Origin: Hyphomicrobium_A sp964622715
GTDB lineage: Bacteria; Pseudomonadota; Alphaproteobacteria; Rhizobiales; Hyphomicrobiaceae
Direction: 5' to 3'
Assembly: GCA_964622715.1 (NCBI GenBank)
Contig: CAZURR010000081.1
Span: 1-10,228, forward strand
DNA: 10,228 nucleotides
How positions within the stretch are numbered: position 1 is the first letter of the stretch; every line of letters begins with the position of its first letter. The translations under genes and the position numbers were made by a program. Below the pieces are notes generated by a model. That model ran no database searches and was not told the DNA's origin. It worked only from the letters and a program-made list of their open reading frames with translations. This document shows positions 7,014-10,228 of this stretch, in pieces.

Positions 7014-7080
7014 CGTTAAGGCTGGCTGTGTGGCGCAGAGTGTACTGGCCGGGGCTTAACGTTGTGTGGCCCCGTTAAGG
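7014..7080. repeat. CGTTAAGG repeats and two overlapping stems between the phn and RND operons
   Basis: CGTTAAGG occurs at 7014-7021 and 7073-7080, and its inverse CTTAACG at 7055-7061. The last two can pair as a 7-bp stem. CGGGGC (7050-7055) and GCCCCG (7069-7074) can pair as a 6-bp stem that shares bases with the first, so the two stems exclude each other. They lie 28-57 nt after the second permease gene stop. There is no T-run, so this is not a classical terminator, but it may fold at the end of the phn transcript. The rest of the 246-nt gap (6860-7105) shows no gene. Confidence 0.4.
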
Positions 7081-7105
7081 AAGGCGCCGGCCTGGTGCGC
7101 GGTGC

Positions 7106-7927
7106 TTAGATGATTGCGCGCCGCACACGCGCGGTGATCCACTCGCTGATGATAACAGTTCCAAGGATCATCAGAAGGATGACGGTGACGTGCGGCCAGG
7201 CGAGTATGTTGAGAGAGGCCTCTAGGGCCAAGCCGAGGCCGCCGGCCCCCACGAGGCCAAGCACCGTCGATTCCCGGATGTTGATGTCCCAACGGAAAAC
7301 CGAGACGGTCGCGAAGGCCGGCAGGATCTGGGGAATGATCCCGTAGCTCATAACCTGCGCCGGTGGGGCTCCGCTGGCGCGCACGGCTTCGACCTGTGTC
7401 TCGTCGATCTCCTCGATCGCTTCGTAGAGAAGCTTGCCGATGAAGCCGATCGATCGCAGCGCAATGGCGATGATGCCTGCAAAAACACCCGGGCCAAACA
7501 CGGCCACCATCAGCAGCCCCCAGATGAGAGCATTGATCGAACGCGACGCGACGATAATGAACAATGCGACGGGGCGTACCAGCAGCACGCTCGGAGTGGT
7601 GTTGCGAGCTGCCAAAAAAGCGAGAGGGGTGCCGATCACAATCGCGATGAGTGTCCCAAGCGTCGCGATGTTGATTGTGTCCCACAACGGTAGCCAAAGC
7701 TGGTTGGCATAGTCCCATCGCGGCGGAATCATGCGTCCAAAGATATCGGCCGCCTGACGCGGTGCGTCACTGACGAAGGACCAAATGGTGTTGGCCGTCA
7801 TCACGCGCCAGCAAAAGACCGTCAGTGCGACGAGGGCAAGCCAGCCGAGCCAGCGCACTATGCGATCCGTGCTCGTTGCCGGTTGCCAGCCTACTGGCCG
7901 GCCGTCCGCTCCCGTACTTACCGGCAT
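7106..7927 (-). CDS. phnE: Phosphonate/phosphite-type ABC transporter permease, second copy (PhnE-like)
   Basis: From ATG 7927 the protein has 273 residues. It has a basic cytoplasmic N-terminus, a TM helix at about 24-45, a periplasmic stretch, then the inner-membrane ABC permease domain (about 80-265). The cytoplasmic coupling loop that docks on the ATPase is IEEIDETQVEAVRASGAPPAQVMSY (about 171-195), followed by the PhnE-typical RWDINIRESTVLGLVGAGGLG (212-232). It should pair with the upstream permease to form a heterodimeric channel. ATG 7927 is one base after the previous gene's TGA (7931-7929), and AGAGG lies 10 nt before it. An in-frame GTG at 7969 lacks a ribosome site. The loop and RESTVLGLVGAGG motif match the upstream permease closely, so the pair probably arose by duplication, as in other operons with two phnE genes. 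Confidence 0.93.
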   Translation of the reverse strand: MPVSTGADGRPVGWQPATSTDRIVRWLGWLALVALTVFCWRVMTANTIWSFVSDAPRQAADIFGRMIPPRWDYANQLWLPLWDTINIATLGTLIAIVIGTPLAFLAARNTTPSVLLVRPVALFIIVASRSINALIWGLLMVAVFGPGVFAGIIAIALRSIGFIGKLLYEAIEEIDETQVEAVRASGAPPAQVMSYGIIPQILPAFATVSVFRWDINIRESTVLGLVGAGGLGLALEASLNILAWPHVTVILLMILGTVIISEWITARVRRAII

Positions 7928-7928
7928 G

Positions 7929-8756
7929 TCAGGCAAACCTCTTGCGGATGGCGCCGGACGTGTATTCACACGCTAAGACGATCGCGATGATGATCAAAAG
8001 GATCGCAGCGGCGCTGTCGAATTCATAGCGATTGAGAGCGGTGGTGAGCGTTGCCCCGATGCCGCCTGCGCCAACGATCCCGATGACGGACGATTCGCGG
8101 AAGTTGATGTCGACCTTATAGGCCGTAAGCCCGACGAGGCGGGGGATCACCTGGCTTGCGACCGCAAAATCGATCACCTGCGAGAAACCAGCACCAGTTG
8201 CGCGAATGGCCTCGACCTGTGCGGGATCGATCTCCTCGATATCGTCAGCGAGCAGTTTGGACAGAAAGCCAATCGTAGACAGCGAGAGGGTCAAGAACCC
8301 TGCAAACGGTCCAAAGCCGAACATGGCAACGAAGAAAATTGCCACGATAATTTCGTGCAGCGCCCGAGACACAGCGATAACACCGCGGCAGATGCCATAG
8401 AGCCACCATGGGGCGAGGTTGCGGGCGGCCCCGAGGCCAAACGGGATGGCCAACGCTACGCCGGCGACAGTTGCAGTGACTGTCATCGTCAGGCTTTCGA
8501 TCATGCCTTGTTGGATGTCGCTCCAACGCTCGGTGAAGTTCGGCGTCAGAAATCCCCCAAACAACCTGGCCGCGCGCGGCAGGCCATCAAAGACGCGCGC
8601 CCAGTTCACTTCGATCGATGCGAACGCCACAACGAGATAACCGACGATGCCGAGTACCACCGCCCATCGGGCCCAAGCGGACTCGATCAGTCGCGGCGGT
8701 TTCCAGCGGCGCGCGAGGCTCTGAGTGGTCGATGCACTTTGCGTTGCGTTGGTCAT
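7929..8756 (-). CDS. phnE: Phosphonate/phosphite-type ABC transporter permease, first copy (PhnE-like)
   Basis: This 275-residue inner-membrane protein has a TM helix at about 29-48 and a permease domain at about 84-270. The coupling loop is DIEEIDPAQVEAIRATGAGFSQVI (172-195), and the family motif is KVDINFRESSVIGIVGAGGIG (214-234). ATG 8756 overlaps the TGA of phnC as ATGA (8756-8753), the usual sign of translational coupling; no separate ribosome site is evident. The frame stays open upstream to 8849, but that extension is an arginine-rich shadow of the phnC tail and is not used. With the next gene it would form the membrane channel through which PhnD-delivered substrate passes, powered by PhnC. 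Confidence 0.94.
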   Translation of the reverse strand: MTNATQSASTTQSLARRWKPPRLIESAWARWAVVLGIVGYLVVAFASIEVNWARVFDGLPRAARLFGGFLTPNFTERWSDIQQGMIESLTMTVTATVAGVALAIPFGLGAARNLAPWWLYGICRGVIAVSRALHEIIVAIFFVAMFGFGPFAGFLTLSLSTIGFLSKLLADDIEEIDPAQVEAIRATGAGFSQVIDFAVASQVIPRLVGLTAYKVDINFRESSVIGIVGAGGIGATLTTALNRYEFDSAAAILLIIIAIVLACEYTSGAIRKRFA

Positions 8757-9586
8757 GGATATTGCGCGGCGACCGCGAGGTCGGACGGCAGGTGAGCGCC
8801 ATGGGAGTCGAAATCGCCGTCGTCGTCCTTTGCCGCGCTCAATGTCCAATCCTCCTCGCCGTAGATCCGTGTCAGAACTTCCGGCGTGAGACCGTCAGCC
8901 GGCCCGTCATAGACAATCTCACCGTCTCTTAGTCCGACGATGCGGGGAAGAAACATTTGTGCGAGGGCAACGTCGTGAATGTTCACGATCGCTGCAAGAC
9001 GGTGCTCGCTGCACAGTTTGGTCAAGAGCCGCATCACCTGGCGTGACGTCTTTGGATCGAGACTGGCCGTCGGCTCGTCTATCAGGAGCAGCTCTGGCTC
9101 TTGGGCCAAGGCCCGGGCGATCCCGACCCTCTGGCGTTGACCACCTGAAAGAGCATCGGCGCGCTTGTCGGTTTGGTCGATGAGGTCGACCCTTTCGAGA
9201 AGCGCGAATGCGCGCTCGATGTCGACGTGGGGAAAGCGGCGAAACCAGCTGGTCCAAAATCCAGTGTAACCGAGCCGACCGGAGAGCACATTCTCCATCA
9301 CAGTCAAACGTTCGATGAGTGCATATTCCTGGAAGATCATGCCGATCCGCCTACGGGCGTGCCGCAAAGCACGCCCGCCGAGCCTCGTAACTTCGGCGTC
9401 ACCCAAGAAAACGCGTCCCGATGTCGGCTCAACGAGACGGTTGACGCAGCGAATGAGAGTAGACTTTCCCGCACCAGACGGGCCAATCAGGCCGATGATC
9501 TCGCCGGACGCAACGTTCAGCGACACGCCACGCAAGGCAGCATCACCTGCTTTGTAGCGCTTGTGCAGCTGCTCGATGCGCAACAT
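8753..9586 (-). CDS. phnC: Phosphonate/phosphite-type ABC transporter ATP-binding protein (PhnC)
   Basis: The 277-residue ATPase carries all the ABC motifs: Walker A GPSGAGKST (35-43), Q-loop Gln86 in IFQEY, signature LSGGQRQRVGIARAL (146-160), Walker B LLLIDEP (166-172), D-loop SLD (175-177) and switch His204. Energised by ATP, it drives uptake through the two PhnE-like subunits on the cytoplasmic face of the inner membrane. EYALIERLTVMENVLSGRLG is typical of the PhnC branch. Start ATG 9586 has GGGAG six bases upstream, inside the 18-nt gap after phnD. After about residue 250 there is a 25-27 residue tail, acidic then uncharged (AAKDDDGDFDSHGAHLP), somewhat beyond the common end of the family; its 3' end overlaps the next gene by 4 nt. 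Confidence 0.96.
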   Translation of the reverse strand: MLRIEQLHKRYKAGDAALRGVSLNVASGEIIGLIGPSGAGKSTLIRCVNRLVEPTSGRVFLGDAEVTRLGGRALRHARRRIGMIFQEYALIERLTVMENVLSGRLGYTGFWTSWFRRFPHVDIERAFALLERVDLIDQTDKRADALSGGQRQRVGIARALAQEPELLLIDEPTASLDPKTSRQVMRLLTKLCSEHRLAAIVNIHDVALAQMFLPRIVGLRDGEIVYDGPADGLTPEVLTRIYGEEDWTLSAAKDDDGDFDSHGAHLPSDLAVAAQYP

Positions 9587-9604
9587 GCCAGGCTCCCAAT
9601 TGCG

Positions 9605-10228
9605 TCACCTGCACTCGTAGCTGACGCCCATCGCCTTGTCGACGTCACGTACCACCGCCCAGTGTTTCTTGTAGGTGATTGGAATGAAGGTCTCCTGAGG
9701 AGGCTGGGTCTTGGAAAATTCCTTCAGGAGCTCGCTGCCTTCCCAATTGAACGAGAAGAAGGCCTTACGGATTTTGTCGGCAAGTTCTGGTTTGAGATTG
9801 TAAACGAGACCGTAGCCCGACGTCGGGAAGGTTTGCGATTTATAGAGGACCTTGAGCTGCTCCGGCTTGACCACGCCGCGCGAGATCATGCGCTGCTTGA
9901 CCGAGTTAGCAACGGCGGCTGCCGGATAGTCCTTGTTGGCTACGCCGAGAATTGAGTTGTCATGCTTGCCCGAGAACACAGGCTCGTAGTCCTTATTGGG
10001 CTTGAGTTGGAACTTGTCGCGCAGGATGGCTGATGGTGCCTTGTAGCCAGAGTTCGAGGTCTGCGACGTGAAGGCCATCTTCTTTCCTTTGATGTCCTCC
10101 ACCTTTTCCAAGCCCGAACCGGGGTAGGTGATGATCTCCATCTCGTAGCCGAAGGCGCCGTTCTTATCAGCCATCATGGCGAAGGGTACGAAACCAGCGC
10201 AGTTGACCGCGAGCGGGTTGGAGCCGGT
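9605..10228 (-). CDS. phnD: Phosphonate/phosphite-type ABC transporter substrate-binding protein (PhnD), C-terminal 207 residues, cut by the window edge
   Basis: The frame runs without a stop from the window edge (TGSNPLAVNCAGFVPFAMMA) to TGA 9607-9605, ending in SYECR. Methionines near 10177 are internal. Recognisable PhnD-family elements are AGFVPFA, GYEMEIITYPGSGLEKVEDIKGKK, the TSQTSNSGYKAPSAIL loop that matches the STSG-type anion-binding loop of PhnD, and FSGKHDNSILGVANKDYPAAAVAN. The signal peptide and N-lobe lie outside the window. The protein should capture the substrate in the periplasm and hand it to the PhnE-like pair. Related binding proteins are specific for phosphonates, phosphite or hypophosphite, and which applies here is not readable. 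It is the first visible gene of the phnDCEE operon, whose promoter is outside the window. Confidence 0.93.
   Translation of the reverse strand, partial: TGSNPLAVNCAGFVPFAMMADKNGAFGYEMEIITYPGSGLEKVEDIKGKKMAFTSQTSNSGYKAPSAILRDKFQLKPNKDYEPVFSGKHDNSILGVANKDYPAAAVANSVKQRMISRGVVKPEQLKVLYKSQTFPTSGYGLVYNLKPELADKIRKAFFSFNWEGSELLKEFSKTQPPQETFIPITYKKHWAVVRDVDKAMGVSYECR

Noticed and set aside
7050..7080. H-type pseudoknot from the two overlapping stems
   Set aside because: The connecting loops would have zero length, which is not feasible; the stems are better read as alternatives.
7928..7969. GTG start at 7969 for the second permease gene
   Set aside because: There is no ribosome site there, and it would overlap the preceding gene by about 40 nt; ATG 7927 has AGAGG and sits one base after the preceding stop.
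8757..8849. N-terminal extension of the first permease to 8849
   Set aside because: The added residues are arginine-rich and shadow the phnC tail; the ATGA overlap at 8756 is the natural start.
9173..9955. Plus-strand 260-codon open frame across phnC and phnD
   Set aside because: It is antisense to two well-supported genes and crosses their junction, with no recognisable motif.

Overview
The window looks like chromosome of a Gram-negative bacterium, most likely an alphaproteobacterium and possibly Hyphomicrobiales. That placement is inferred from protein flavour, moderately high G+C in genes and tight ATGA-type gene overlaps; no rRNA or other marker gene is present. Every gene I can support lies on the minus strand, so transcription runs from high to low coordinates. 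There is no tRNA, rRNA, CRISPR array or insertion sequence.

Region 1 (10228 to 7106) is an ABC importer of the phosphonate/phosphite type. It holds the 3' part of phnD (binding protein, cut by the window edge), phnC (ATPase) and two consecutive phnE-type permease genes. The gaps are 18 nt, a 4-nt ATGA overlap and 1 nt, so this is one translationally coupled operon. No phosphonate-degrading gene is in view, so the natural substrate is open.

Region 2 (6859 to 2552) is a two-gene RND efflux unit: a periplasmic adaptor with a signal peptide, then, 30 nt later, a full-length inner-membrane RND pump. No outer-membrane channel gene is present. A weak sigma-70-like promoter lies in the 246-nt gap before the adaptor gene. 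That gap also carries repeated CGTTAAGG motifs and two competing stems.

Region 3 (2551 to 2112) is a 440-nt AT-richer stretch with no convincing gene. It is not featureless. It contains several TTTTGAAT motifs in both orientations, a spaced inverted repeat, and a run of consecutive hairpins. The run includes a 33-nt near-perfect inverted repeat and ends in a terminator-like stem followed by TTTT on the plus strand. This could be an unannotated small RNA or a structured leader.

Region 4 (2111 to 1) is a surface-protein gene: signal peptide, inverse-autotransporter-type beta-barrel, then a long right-handed parallel beta-helix passenger that continues past the window edge. As read, the barrel and passenger are in different frames. 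The join is near 1004-1013, so the gene is frameshifted (mutation or sequencing error) or split in two. The frameshifted surface protein and the structured region upstream of it are the most interesting parts of the window.
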